Source: Manduca sexta
Taxonomy: Eukaryota; Arthropoda; Insecta; Lepidoptera; Sphingidae
Direction: 5' to 3'
DNA: 64,000 nucleotides
NCBI RefSeq assembly: GCF_014839805.1
Contig: NC_051129.1
Span: forward strand, 14,078,920-14,142,919
Positions 30,131-42,730 of this stretch are shown piece by piece; the first letter of the stretch is position 1; each line of letters begins with the position of its first letter. The notes under the pieces were generated by a model that saw nothing but the letters and a program-made list of their open reading frames with translations, had not been told where the DNA came from and searched no databases. The position numbers were made by a program, and so were the translations under genes.

Positions 30131-30699
30131 TATTCTCCACTGTCAGCCATCCATTAAGGTATGAATTAAAAGTAATAATACCCACACTGAAATCGCCCAA
30201 CAGCGGCCCTGCACGCCGGCCTTAAAACAATGAAAACCCCCCCTGAATTGACCTCTGCGAATTGCGAAGTGAACCACCTCAGAATATATGATACATTAAC
30301 GACAAATTTGGCTAATGTGCTACGCATACATAATTTATGGTTCGTGTATCTGTATGTGACTTTGATAGACCTAGTGGGGAAAAAAATTAAGATGTTTATA
30401 GTCATTGAATTTAAATGACTTCATGAATTCTTGAGAGCCTTGAATAAATACGATGTGATTAATTTTCAGTCAATGGGTCAGTTGTCATTATTTATTATGC
30501 TTGTTTTATTCATTATGCAGAAGGTGAATGAGCGTTATATGCTTTTGGTTTTGATTCGTAGAGCAGGAGAGACTATGTTTTAGTTTGTTTGATGTGCAAG
30601 GACAAATTGGCATTGCATTTATAAATGAAATCAGATACGTATTTACAATTGTCCATGAATGACGAAAGTTTGTAATAAAAATTCTGATTTTGATTTTCT
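30131..30699. other. Unassigned sequence
   Basis: Short chance frames on both strands; no repeat recognised. Confidence 0.4.
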
Positions 30700-30975
30700 G
30701 ATTGTTTGATAATTTTGTAGTTTAGTACGTGTGCATATTTTGTTGCGTATGAGTGTATTTCTGATAGAAAATGTGACGTTATCGCTGCACAAATTCTCTT
30801 AGAGTAACAGTAGTGTCATTTGAGCTTGGAATTATTTTTTTTATTAATATATTATTTTCGAAACTTATATTTTTTATTCTTACATCTACGGTTCGAGTAG
30901 TTGATTGTAAAGTGTTATTGTTAAGTGCTTCCATGTAGTAAAGCGATGTCAAAATGAGTCTTTATACGAGGCCCA
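30700..30975. repeat. Family H, copy 2
   Basis: AATTTTGTAGTTTAGTACGT, GAGTGTATTTCTGATAGAAA, ATGTGACGTTATCGCTGCAC, AATTCTCTTAGAGTAACAGT and AAGCGATGTCAAAATGAGTC parallel 970-1370. Confidence 0.55.
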
Positions 30976-32394
30976 TTGTTAGCGCAATTATTGTTTATGT
31001 TACGTAGGATTTTGTGTTTTTAATTTTTTATCGATGTTCCAACAATAAACTCCTTTCTTTCTTTAATTAAAACCATAATTTATGTACACTAATTGAAGTA
31101 TATACGTTTGTAAGTTTCATAATGTTAGCAATACTTAACTAATAACTTTAATATCAGAAAGTTGCTACGTTTATATTTTGTATTGATTCGTCAGCTTTAT
31201 TCGAGAAAAAGATCACACCGCCGAAAGAGCAAGTATAAGGTAGTCTTACCTAAAATCGTTTAAGGTACCTTTAGGGCCTAATTACCCACCAATTAATATG
31301 AATTTTGCAACATATACGCAATTCCCGTTCGGCTGACAAAACAAAACCGAGTGACATCGCTAGTCAAGGAATATGACGCAGGAGCGGCCAACATTTTTTA
31401 ACAGTCACGCTGTTTAATATTAAAGAGCGTACATATAATTGGGTGTTGTAATTAAGTCAAAACTGCGTTAATTCATTCATATACACAAATATTTAAATAT
31501 TTTAATTTAATTTCTTTTTATTGCGGTCAGGCACATGCGCACCGGGAAGAGGGTGCAAGAGACCTGACCTGGACCCTGGCCCTGTCCGGAAAAGGTCACA
31601 ATAAAAATAACTGAATAACAATAGAAACAATCGACCACAGAGGTTTTATTATGCTTTAGCATGTGCAAATACCCATGCGATTTTTATTTAAACAGAAATA
31701 AAAAAAATAATGATATTAATTGTAGTACCTACTTATGCAGATGGACCTCTGTAAAAGTAATCTTGCTGGGGCCCATGGTCAGGCATTATCATTCTTCCGC
31801 GCACTCTGGTCTTTAATTTCATTGACACATAGAGAATTAAATATTTATTTTATACTATTATAAAACCTTTATCAAACTCATACGCGTTTTCAGCACGTTC
31901 CATAATCTCAAATCCACGTGCCGTCCGTGATCACATTCTTGTTGCCAATTGTTGACGATCTCTGATACAGAGCTATAAGGACCGTAGTTGTATGCAAATT
32001 CGACGGCGCTTCGTGTTTGGTAATATGTTGCTACGTCAGCCAGGAAGGGACCGCGATGTTGCTGGGTTGGCGGGTTTGGGCAAATGTTGGCGTTAGTTTT
32101 GTAGTGTTTTGATCAAATGTTCGATCAAACGGCGACTTGTGGGTGTTAAGATGATTGTAGTTTTACATATATTTTGTATGTAAATATTATGTTTGAGAAT
32201 AGTTAATATTCTACTGAGACATTACCGGGTTGAAAGCCCAAAAGGATTCGTTTTAAATAATCGCTAATCAGTCAAATTAGATCATCAGGCACATGGAGTT
32301 CACTATTGAACATAGACCTCTACTTAAAAATTCCAAACGGACCTATCAAAAGCGGCCTGCATCCAGCATCTACCTTTTTTTAGTTACGTGAAAG
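30976..32394. other. Unassigned sequence
   Basis: 1.4 kb with no recognised gene. At 31312-31399 a short frame (VRLTKQNRVTSLVKEYDAGA) resembles the end of the frame at 25106-25447. 31530-31600 is GC-richer (GACCTGACCTGGACCCTGGC), unexplained. Confidence 0.4.
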
Positions 32395-32735
32395 TGCATT
32401 ACCACTACCGCCCAGCCTTTGCACGGGCGACTGGCGTTATGTTAGGGTCACCGTGCCTTACCAGGCGTTGAGCCTCCCGGACTTGATATCGACCTTCAGA
32501 CAACCACCAAGTCCCTAACCTATATACAACGCACGGCGTACGAACTAAAACTCCGCGGTGGCCCTCTTCGGCGCATAGGGACGACTGCGGGCTTCCTCCG
32601 ACGGAAGTGTCAAGATATCCACATCTAATCCTGATCCAGTTTTTAGCTGCGACGTTTATCAAATCGTCCGTCCACCTTTCAGGTAATATTAATTGGATAA
32701 GCTGGCATAATTTTGAGCCAGCGCTCAAAGACCGT
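32395..32735 (-). pseudogene. LINE C-terminal remnant (RTE-like)
   Basis: A minus-strand frame of 107 codons contains PERWTDDLINVAAKNWIRI near its start, matching the RWTDDLxKVAGxxWxxxAQDR block of RTE-type LINE proteins. A second block further on (YRLGTWWLSEGRYQVREAQR, HGDP) follows as the 3' part. The expected AQDR after NWIRI is lost, suggesting a frame or base change. No endonuclease or polymerase is present. Confidence 0.5.
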
Positions 32736-33329
32736 CAGTGGACATAAATATCTCGTTAGTCGATATTACACTCGGACTATTGTATCTACCATTGGGTGTA
32801 GCCAAAATAACATCTAAAATTATATTAACCTGTAAAAGTTCAATGAAAACTATAAATTTCCCCAATTTCATAATAAAAAACACATACACGTCGTATATAC
32901 GTTAACAGTGGACAAATTATGTCGTCCATTAAATCAATGTTATAGGAAATTGTGTCGTGCGTCTAAAAACGACGTAACCGACGTTTAGATTTAAATGATT
33001 TTGTGGAGTATCTGTATAAGATTATTTTTATATAATAAGTCCTTTATTAATTTAGCAAAATGGTTAATATAATGATAAATAATTAAAGGTTGAGCCATTG
33101 AGAAAACTATAAAAATAATCATATAAATTGGATTTTTTCTTATAACTTTCCTTCACATATTAGATGAAACATGTACATACGTCGTTCTCGTTCCCACATG
33201 GCTATAACAAAAATGAAATAAAGAACTATACACTAGTTTCTAAATGAGTAAGGTCAATAAAAGCGACTATCGTGAAACACAGCATCATTTCCTCATATAT
33301 TTATTTGATTACACTTGACTATATGTTCA
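32736..33329. other. Unassigned sequence
   Basis: AT-rich, nothing recognised. Confidence 0.4.
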
Positions 33330-33545
33330 GTAGTGGATTTCCTGCCGCTGATGATGTTTCTTTTTTGTCCATTGGACCTCGCTGTCTACGACTGGGGAAA
33401 CCTGCGAATGAGATACTGGAATCCTCCGGCTTAGCAATTGCAGGGGCCTGGAGGAAAGTGGGGAGATCTGGGAAAGGGGCAGAGGGGGGAAAGGAAAAGG
33501 AACCATTTTAGTATGGGCGAAGGGGAGATTAGGACTCAATGTGTA
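33330..33545 (+). repeat. Dispersed repeat family Q, copy 1, part 1
   Basis: Purine-rich block with CTTAGCAATTGCAGGGGCCT, GGAGATCTGGGAAAGGGGCA and AAGGAAAAGGAACC. It resembles 59850-60110, which has the same order including the GGGAAGGG-type run. Confidence 0.4.
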
Positions 33546-33714
33546 GTTACAACCATGAAGTAAAATGGCACGTCTTATTGCATGCTGTGATTACCTTAGT
33601 ATGGTTGTGCATTTAGCTTGATTTATATTTGTATAATCTTTTAGTATTTTTTTTTAAGTTCAATTGTTGGTAATCGAAATAAATAAAAAAAAAAAATACA
33701 CACTAAACTCTGTT

Positions 33715-33800
33715 CCTAGGGCTGCGACAAATGTTTCCGCCTGCATTCGTTGTGAAGCCCGAGCGCACAAGAATTGCCTCGGGAGGATCATTGATGAAGT
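33715..33800. repeat. Family Q, copy 1, part 2
   Basis: GGGCTGCGACAAATGTTTCC and GAGCGCACAAGAATTGCCTC then GGGAGGATCA match 60177-60262 closely. Confidence 0.55.
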
Positions 33801-33970
33801 TGACTACAGATGAATGATGCCAAAAGTACTCCGAACAGGAATACATTTCTGCTTTGGCAGTCAATTTCCACACCCTATCGCTCAACATGGTTAAGGCCTG
33901 GACCTACTTACAAAGTATCTATCTGCCATCTAAAATAGTAGAGACTAATCAGCTATACTTACTAATCCAT

Positions 33971-34147
33971 AAAGCTGATGATTTTGTTTGTTAGTTTGAA
34001 CGATTGAAATCGATTTTTATTTTATTTCTACTTATAGGAAGCTACATTATTTCTGAGTGCTATAAGCTTTTTATCCCGGGAACATATAGTGCCGGACATT
34101 TATCCCGGAAAATCTTCTTCAACGACTCCAAGCTAAAGCTAGTATGA
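33971..34147 (+). repeat. Helitron-like element, family N copy
   Basis: GATTTTGTTTGTTAGTTTGA, GCTATAAGCTTTTTATCCCG, GGAACATATAGTGCC, TTTATCCCGGAAAATCTTCT and AGCTAAAGCTAGTATGAG. Confidence 0.5.
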
Positions 34148-34548
34148 GAGATAAACTGCTAATCTGTAAACGTGATAACTACCTACCACCAAACACGTGA
34201 TGCCCGAAACGATTGCGCATTAAATATATTATCATTTACGATTTTTCGACATTGTATTTATCAATATTTACATATAGATAAGGGATAATGAGAGTGTACT
34301 GTATCTGAATTTGCGTCTGTTTATGATTGTTTATTTTTTTATGTGTTTTTATTAATCACAGATAATAAATATGTGTCGAATAAGAATTTAAAAAGCGTTT
34401 CGTCGTCGAATCTTGTAGATATCAATTTGGCTATATTAACCGCCAAACAGCAATATATGTGTTCGATAGACAATACAAAAACAACAAAAGACGCTGTAAG
34501 TGATAATATCAACACTTAGCAGGCAATTGACTTAAGCGAAAAATTTTC
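34148..34548. other. Unassigned sequence
   Basis: No gene or repeat recognised. Confidence 0.4.
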
Positions 34549-34690
34549 GTTTTTTTTATTGCCTTTGTAGGCAAATGAACAAGAAGTCCGCCTGATGGTA
34601 AGCAGCATCCGCCGTCCAAGGATTTTACAATGCCAGAGGCACAACAAAGCCGTTGCCTACCGGGAAGTAAGCACTCTTTTTAAGCCTCAT
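34549..34690 (-). repeat. LINE/SINE-type 3' tail, family G
   Basis: TTTTATTGCCTTTGTAGGCA, AATGAACAAGAAGTCCGCCT, GATGGTAAGCAGCATCCGCC and ACAACAAAGCCGTTGCCTAC in minus orientation. Confidence 0.5.
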
Positions 34691-34850
34691 GTAAAGGATA
34701 AGTCATAGCGCTTGGGGAATATCGATGCAGGGAATTAATTTCAAAGTTTGCATATCATTCTAAATTGCGTATAGGTAGCGAGCGACGTATAAAAGAACGG
34801 TATCTCGCTGCAGGTACTATGAAAAGTATTTTTAATCAATATTTTTTGTA

Positions 34851-34905
34851 ACTGCGAACATTCGTCTCGGCAGTCCTTTCCAGTCCCAAGTAAGCTATCA
34901 CTGCC
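34851..34905 (-). repeat. SINE family B, head fragment
   Basis: CTGCGAACATTCGTCTCGGC, AGTCCTTTCC and AAGTAAGCTATCACTGCC. Confidence 0.45.
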
Positions 34906-35342
34906 TAATATTTTTTGCGTTTATTTTTTTATATATTTATGTTATAAATATTTATATGTATACCGTAAAAATAGGTATATATGGTTTGTTAAATTAACAT
35001 AAAAACTAACGCTTTGCGGAAACACTGGGCTCATCAGAATAATAAACTTGCTTTCAATCGTGTCAATAAACATTATTTTTTTACTACAACTTGTTTATTT
35101 TTATGTTTATAATTTAAATAGTAATGGCCTCTGTAGTAATACCTGAAAAACTTGATCCAAAATGCTTTACTTGTCGATTCGATACTAAATAATCAAGTGG
35201 GAGTTCGGCATTCCAACATTACCAAAACGAAAGAAGAAACAATAGACGGAAGTTTCTCTGTCTTCTCTTAAGTACTATCTTTTGTTATGGCTATGTGCGC
35301 GTGAGTCTTCTAGCAATAAAAGCAAGTAATGATAAAACTAAC
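34906..35342. other. Unassigned sequence
   Basis: AT-rich; no gene or repeat recognised. Confidence 0.4.
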
Positions 35343-35385
35343 CCTGTATTGTAACACTGCTGAGCACGGGACACCTCTATTACCG
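35343..35385 (-). repeat. SINE family B, 3' end fragment
   Basis: CCTGTATTGTAACACTGCTG, AGCACGGGACACCTCTATTA. Confidence 0.45.
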
Positions 35386-35399
35386 AAACCAAACAAATC

Positions 35400-35545
35400 A
35401 AAATTAAATAATATATACATCAGATCACACTTACAGCTGTTTTCATTAAACAATCCCAATCTCAATCTTCAATCCAATTCCGAGAATGAACCAATCACAA
35501 TAACTCATTTGTAAGCATGTCAAAAATGCTTTTGTTCTAATTGGC
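35400..35545. repeat. Dispersed repeat family K, copy 1
   Basis: ACAGCTGTTTTCATTAAACA, ATCCCAATCTCAATCTTCAA and TCCAATTCCGAGAATGAACC; a shorter copy is at 48630-48690. Confidence 0.45.
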
Positions 35546-35665
35546 CCATTTTCACGATAGATTAAAAAAGACAATTGTAATCGTTTATTCAAAATGGCGG
35601 TTAAACAGTACAGGTTGTAAGCGAAATATTTTTCTGCATTTGTGTAATATTTCCCGAGATAAGAT

Positions 35666-35835
35666 CAGGGGCCCTATTCCGCTTATAGGGGCGTATCTTC
35701 ATTGTCTTTTTACAATTACGGGCATTCTATTCAAAGGACAGCTTCGATAGCCGTATACGTAAATGAGTAAAAAAATCCCCTATGTATCTATACGGCCATC
35801 AAAGCTGCCCTTCGATTACGACCCCCAAAGACGGA
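35666..35835. repeat. MITE-like fragment, family M
   Basis: Begins CAGGGGCCCTATTCCGCTTA, the same terminal motif as 37981 and 44602, and contains CCCCTATGTATCTATACGGC. No matching right terminus was found, so it is partial. Confidence 0.4.
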
Positions 35836-36990
35836 ATAGCCTGCTGACTTTTGCTGAAAACTTACTCACTAGCTCTATCAGTGTAGATATATTTCTGACG
35901 GTCCAATGTGCGTACGTAGCGGTAATAAAATCTAGACTGGATTTAAATTCGGCTATCGTGTTTAAAATATAGGTATCACGTAATAAACACATGTGATTCA
36001 GCCACAATCGGTTAAAAAAAGAATTCTCTCCCATTGACCCAAATGTGAGCAAAGACAAAAAGATGTCGCGGTGCGTGTGCGTTTTACGTGTTTTTGTGTT
36101 ATGTCAGTTACTGTAAAATATGTAATAATGTAGTTTAAAAATTACAAAACGAAAGATAATCAAGTCAAAATTTAAACTTAATTGATATCGCTGATAATAA
36201 AGTGTGATGATTTTAGACTGACTTTATTTCTGATTTGACAATTTCTCAATCGCTTTTATTAAATTGAAGCTGCGTTACAAAAATAGTGTAGTATTGATTT
36301 TCTCCCCTCTTTCACGTGCCGCCGCCTTATTGGCAAAAATGTGGCCCCATCAAATCCACGCACTCATTTCTCGCAACGAATGTTTTTCAGGTATTTTTGA
36401 CTACATAATTGAAGTACAAAATTTTCCAAACGTAAAGTTTAATTATTGTTTATCATCCATAACGACAGATTGACTCAACAGTCCATCTGATTATGACTAC
36501 TGTAGAACTAGAGTTTAATTTCTATCCACTAGAGACAGCGCTGCATATTAGAATTTTGCCGGCCTACCTTATTCGTGCATGGGCTGATCCTGTATGAAAC
36601 AAATATTAATTACTGAATAAATATTCCAGACATTCCCAAAAATGTCTAAATACTACTGCGACGCATATAATTGAGGAAGACGAGTGAAAATTTATCGGCA
36701 ATTTGGCGAGGCTCGACTTAGCATTATCGTCACGTAATAGTGAAAACGAATTCTGATATAAATGTAGGAAGCGCGTCCAAGGTCGCGCCTGGGACGTGAC
36801 GCAGAATCACTGAATTTAGAATTTGACGACAACATATTTAGTTCTATAATATTTTTCTTTTTTACGTATGTACTGGCACAATAGCCTAATAATAATGTGT
36901 TATATAATATAGTTCTAACTTCTGGGCACGGATTTTGCCTTATTGGAGTGACGTTACTAAGGCGGTGCCAGCCATGTACAGGACATACTT
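35836..36990. other. Unassigned sequence
   Basis: 1.15 kb; frames of 60-80 codons only, no repeat recognised. Confidence 0.4.
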
Positions 36991-37210
36991 TTGCTGATGG
37001 TAGGATATATTTTCTATCCGCCCGGATAGCGACTACCGTAAACAAGGTGTTTAAACCCGCCTTAGTGGCCCACATAAGTGTGTTGCGTTCCGGGATCAAC
37101 CTGTGCATCCGGTTCCAACAGACCGGCACAATTTTATTGACTGTAGAGGGGTTAATCGCCTCGCGTCAGACGACATTCTATTGGACCCCACTCAACTTAC
37201 CATCAGGTGC
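36991..37210 (-). repeat. Family A, full-length copy
   Basis: TTGCTGATGGTAGGATATAT, GTGTTGCGTTCCGGGATCAA, CAGACCGGCACAATTTTATT, AGAGGGGTTAATCGCCTCGC, CATTCTATTGGACCCC and CTTACCATCAGGTGC. Confidence 0.7.
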
Positions 37211-37227
37211 CGATGTACCTGATGGTA
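37198..37227. repeat. 11-bp inverted repeat at the end of family A
   Basis: TACCATCAGGT (37198-37208) and its complement (37217-37227), spacer 8 nt. It lies exactly at the outer end of the A copy. Confidence 0.75.
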
Positions 37228-37980
37228 TGTTAGAGAGACTTTGCTATGCATAAACACAAAATTAGGATTCGAACGCAACTGCTAAACTGTCACGTTATTT
37301 TCTGTAAGTCAGTGGTGCAGTTTCAGCCGAACTGGCCTACTCTTGCCATAGACAAAACTACAGAAAAACTACGCCATATAAGTCATAAAATTATTAAAAA
37401 TAATTTATCCTGTGATGTCACTGGATCCTCAAACGAATCTGGCCTTTAAAGGGTTATTACGAATATAAATTGACATCAGTAATTCGAATGGCCCAAACTC
37501 TTAGTGTCTCTGGTCGTAAGTAATGTTAAGCATAAGTCTTGAAATGCAATCAGCCTTCTTGATGGCTGTTCTTTTCTTCCTGATGCACTAAGAATATGAT
37601 TAATATATTGCTAGTCGCATCTTTGAAGTAATAATATTTATCATCTATTCTTGCGTGTGATTTCCTTTGACCTATATAAACAAAAATTAAAAAAAAAAGA
37701 ACTATGAATAAGCCAGTATTAAAAAATTTAAACATTTTTCTAGAGACCAATACAACGCAACGAGAATCCCGGCGCAGCGGAACCGATAGACATATGTCTA
37801 AAATAAATTTCGCCATTTTTAAATTTAGAATTGTTACCACGCCAACAGTCTGCTGAATGGGTCAGACGGAATTTTTCTGCCCATTGAAATGTTGAAGTGT
37901 TGCTATGGTTAAATTTAATAATATCCCACACGTATGTGCGAGGAATTTGTGTCAAATACATATGACGAGCATGCTAAAGT
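37228..37980. other. Unassigned sequence
   Basis: Nothing recognised; frames up to 96 codons overlap on the minus strand without motifs. Confidence 0.4.
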
Positions 37981-38110
37981 CAGGGGCCTTATTCCGTCTA
38001 TTGGGGCATAGCCGTTTTTTTTTTGCATTTAAGGAAGTTCTAATCGAGAAAATAGCTTTCATGGCCATATAGGTAAATAGGGGATGTTTTGACTCGCTTA
38101 ACCGTACGGA
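37981..38110. repeat. MITE-like fragment, family M
   Basis: Begins CAGGGGCCTTATTCCGTCTA, then TTGGGGCATAGCC, and later GGCCATATAGGTAAATAGGG. It parallels 35666-35775. Confidence 0.4.
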
Positions 38111-39147
38111 TCTTGACATGATTATTATTTTAAATTCAAATCCAATTTTGATCCTGAGTCTTATTGAATATTTGTTGATCTTCGTCATATAGTGATGACA
38201 CTAAAATGTTGTGTGTGTGTGTTTTTTTAATAATGCAATTCTGCGCATTGATGCAATTACAAAAAACATGAAACTAAATATTTATTTCTGAGTGAGCATA
38301 TCACTACTTCTTTACAGCAATATTTTAATAAATAGAAGGTATGAAAATGCATATAAAAACAAATATCAGATTTCCTACTTCGGATATCATAATTTATTAT
38401 AAAATGATTTGAAATTTATGTAGAAACAAATTAACCTAGCAACATTGTCCGAAAATAACTTTTAGAAGCGGGCCACGAACAGAATAAAATATTAAGGCGT
38501 CGCTTCGCATTCTATGCATTTAATGAGCTACGAATTTAAAATAATTTGTACCTACCATTGATATATATGTATTGGTATAATTTACGTTAATGGTACCTAT
38601 ACATTAATATAAAAAAATATGTATTTATTTCCACATATTGAACAGTGTCCCAAGAACTACCAACCGTTTTTTGTAACATATTTGAAAATGGAATCGTAAA
38701 TTTTTTTTAGTTCTTCAACCGATTAATTTCCCTATAGAAAAATACGTGCGTGACATTCTTGAGCGTAAATTATAATTACATAGCTCCTAATAAATAACAA
38801 TATATAAATAACATTTAATGAGTAAAAAATGATGTATTAACTTATTTTATTATAAATCTCATGTCGTGTTAACAGATAATAGAGATGCTCCAACCTAGAT
38901 TTTTAACTAGTGCCGTGAAAGACAATGGCGTCGGAGTGGTAATATTTTAGTATTTAATGAGCATGACTATTTCGTGCCTGACAATAATTTTATTATAATA
39001 ACTTATTATAATGGTGATTGTCCGTGAGTTTAGTAGTCAGTATTACCTCTACGCACAACATGGCTATATTCCTAATTAAATCACGCATTGAACTAGATAT
39101 ATTTTAGGCAGATGGGAAATTACTGTAGACGTATGCGAGCGTCCATT
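38111..39147. other. AT-rich unassigned sequence
   Basis: Includes a short TG repeat near 38210-38221. No gene recognised. Confidence 0.4.
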
Positions 39148-39400
39148 TTTAAAGTTCCGTACCTTAGAGGAACCCTTATAATTTCACTTTTAATTAAAAA
39201 ATAAATCAAAGAATTTTTTTTCTCAGAAACGCGTAGAAATTTGAAATTGAAATGTATAACAAATGCTATCTTATCGAGTCAATTGTCTCTTTCAGATGCG
39301 AAAAACTCCAACTTGCGATTGATGAGTCAAAACCTATGAGCCTTTGATCTAGAATTATAAAATTTGTTAAGAAGTATCAGTATCTTATAACAGGAAAATC
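39148..39400 (+). repeat. Family P, copy 2, decayed
   Basis: AAAGTTCCGTACCTTAGAGG, AACCCTTATAA, TTTTTTTCTCAGAAACGCGT, AGAAATTTGAAATTGAAATG and CCTATGAGCCTTTGATC. Confidence 0.45.
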
Positions 39401-39477
39401 TAAAAACCGTAAAAACTGGAAATATTTCTTATTCATAGATGACGTTAAGCACAAAGTTAGCAAAGGTACAAACGAAT

Positions 39478-39522
39478 ATTGGTTTCACTTAGTAACGCGA
39501 TGTAAAAATGACCCTGTGTAAC
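39478..39522. repeat. Family H fragment
   Basis: GGTTTCACTTAGTAACGCGA then TGTAAAAATGACCCTGTGTA. Confidence 0.45.
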
Positions 39523-42500
39523 CTGTTCTTAAAATATTTACATTTTAAATAATTTATAAATATTTAATATATTATCTATGATCGACCCCGGCGCTTCGAA
39601 GGTGGTCTATTACTCACGCAATGCCCAAAATTAAACGGCGACAGCATGTAAAGCGGACCAGGAAACAACGCTCTTGCAGTAAATCATCCGTAGAGCAATA
39701 TTGTTTATTAATATTTTTGTTGTACACACACCGTGTGTTGAATGTGAATCGTCTAATCGATTCGGCGCTACGTGAGCTTAATCGATATGTTTGTTGAGTA
39801 TCGATTAATTCAGTGAGTCTGGATATAATTATGTAAAGTCGTTGTGAATGGCTTTGATTATGAATGGGCTGTCTTGTTTCTGCCCGGTATAGTATTTTGG
39901 AAAACGGATGTCAGATAACACCTATACTGTTGTGCTGTGTATTTTATTGCCCGATAAAACCATTTAAACCATTTATTTTTCTACACACACATAAATACAA
40001 CAGAAAAACAAGTATAAAAGAAAAAAAAACACACACACACAGTTAACAATACCAGCACACAACGGATTCCTTGCATGATGTGTGGTAGAAGTGTACGCTG
40101 TAAAACAGCACTGATTTTCAGCTGAACCCCACTATTATTATTAATGAATGATCTCTAACGATGATGGTACAAGCAGGCCGTCCTGGCAAGGTTCATGATT
40201 GCTCGGTATCACAAACGATAGACAGACTGCGGGATGACCCCCATAAGACAGCCCTATCACCTAAACCCAGTGGCTTGGCTTAGAGGCCCTATACCGAAAG
40301 TTCTTGGGAGCTCTTTAGGGCAATACCGCCTAATTACTTTTATGGGCCAAAGACCTCTAAATATCTACGGCCTTAATATGGCGGCAGTTCCCCCCTGCCT
40401 AAACCTTTCTACCCAATTTCCCTAAAACTCTCCAAACCATAACTGTCATCATGTGACCTACCTAATTAAATGTTTGATGACCTATAAACATTTTAAACTG
40501 CGCAGGTAATGTAAGAAATTTCCACAGAACAGACTGAACTCAGCTCCGTGGCCGCCCACTCGTCTCTTCTTTTGATGTATTTTACAACATCGATATACAG
40601 AAACTTCCGTCATGTTTCTCAAAAGCTAGCTTTTATTAATCGTACATGAATATAATTAAAGCGGGGCGTGTGGGCGATGTCGGTGCATTATTTTTGTTGA
40701 TGTTTTTTATTTGAGCGAGTGAATGGTAAGTGACTAGGTGGTGTTTATTTTATTAATATCAAACTAATGTTTCTATCTTTTTTTTAATTTTGACCTAATT
40801 TTTTTTGTTCAGTGACTATTAATCTTCGTAAATTTTGTCTGGGAAATCCAATCCTGAGGAAATTGTGTTAAAAATGTTGCCAAGTCTGATAATCGAACCT
40901 AGGACTTCCCAATCTAGAGCCGATATACGCTGCCGCGAGACCAAGGTAGTGATTGACAGGACCATAAATGAGAAATCGTAATAAAACAAAACTAAGTGCG
41001 CATAATATTAGTTCTATTTCTAGACGCAAAGCCCCCGGTCCATATTTAGGAAAACCGTCAAAACGCGACGCGCTGATGTGAGTGTGGGCGCATTTACTCT
41101 TTTGATCACTTGAATGTAGGTTGAGTGGTTAATTACTTACACAAAGTGGATTCCCGGTCGACGGAATCTTTATTTTCGTTCCAACGTAATAATTGACTAC
41201 GGATACTAATTCAAGTTTTGAAAAGTATGTAGATTTACTCTGGAATGGGTTGTAAATGCAAATTGATGTATAGCGACAATGACTTGACGAGAAATGAAGC
41301 TATTCGTATCAGTCGCAATTACTTTGTCGGCCAAATAAGTTTTGGTTGCAGAAGGTTGATAAACAAACTGTGAACGGGAGAACATTGATCGCACGGTATT
41401 CTGACTGCCATTTTTTATTTGCTATAATGATCAAAAAGGGTCTAAGTATTGACTTCAAGTGTCAAAGATCGGTTAAGAATAATAATCCATACCCACCAAG
41501 ACATCATGCAAAGCTAATGTCTAACGGAATCGACAAAAACCTAGATAGTCGTTTAAATTCGAAGAATATATTTCCTGTTAAAAATTATAAATCATTTGAA
41601 TAATAAAAATGCCGTACTTAGATGTATCTTGGACAACGCCGGATTCTCGAAATATCCTATCGTAATGTCCCAATCAAAACGAATCATGGAAACCAAAACA
41701 TACTCGTATACTACCCCTATTACCGCTCACAATTCAAAATTATTAAAACCACATGTTCCCAAATAGCCAAAACATTCCGAAGATGAGACCCTTGCGGGCC
41801 CTCTCATAGACAATACAATAAGAAGTAGTTAAGAGTAAGCCATTTGATCGTCCATAAACCCCCATAAAAACGTTCCATTAAAGAACGGAAAGTTGTCGAA
41901 CAAAAGAGGGCGTACGCACGTATGCCCTCCCCCGCGCAACTCCTATTAATTCCAACTCTTTTAAATTCAGTTCACATAATGCGCAATATCTCTATTGGAT
42001 AATAACAGCGGCGGTTTTTCCGTCGGTGGCACGGGCCCCTAATCCGCGGGCCGTGCGGATATTTTTCGCGACATTCATGGCCGGCCATTAGATTCGAGAT
42101 CGGTTACGTGGATTTAATTTATGTTTTGATGGTCAGTGTTTTATTGTAAAGAATATTGTCTGTTTCACGGTATTTTGACGTTTGAAGGATTGCTATTACA
42201 TATTTTTTTGACTTTCGAAACGCTTCCCGGGCGAGTGAGTTGCTCGTTTTGTCCTTCGATATTGAAAATGAACTGAGAAAAGAATGTAGATTGTGTTGTA
42301 TGCCACAACTATGTTCTACCTATTCATAAAAACTACATAAAACTCCTTTCAATAGATTATGAGTTCTAAAAAATAAACAAAGAAAAGAATTCTATAAAAC
42401 GCTGATTCGTGTTCCATTACTCTTATTTCGGCTCCTCATTTCTATTTTCTTACTTTACTTTCAATATACAGACACGCCGGGTTCTACTGTTTTGTTATAT

Positions 42501-42730
42501 GTATTGCTAGTATACAAATATTCTTGTTAGTGTATTTATGACACCTTTTGCTATAAAAAACACTGAGCGTTTGACAGATTGAGGCAGTTGGCTGTTGGCT
42601 GTTGGTCATAGACAGCCGTATAAGTCGATTGGTTGGTGATATATTAATGAATGTATTTCTGTATTCAGTGATATTTCTTTTTATTTTAATCAAAATCGCT
42701 TGAGTTCCTATCAGTAGTTTCACTAGGGGA
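39523..42730. other. 3.2 kb with no recognised gene
   Basis: Contains a CA microsatellite (40028-40041), a tRNA-like B-box remnant (ATAATCGAACCTAGGACTTC near 40895, minus), and a CpG-rich islet at 42005-42090. 40180-40430 has an unusual composition but no recognisable product. Confidence 0.4.
40028..40041. repeat. CA microsatellite
   Basis: ACACACACACACAC follows an A run (40020-40027). Confidence 0.8.

Noticed and set aside
36692..37253. Overlapping 145- and 118-codon frames on opposite strands
   Set aside because: Both are explained by the family A copy at 36991-37210, which happens to be open in several frames.
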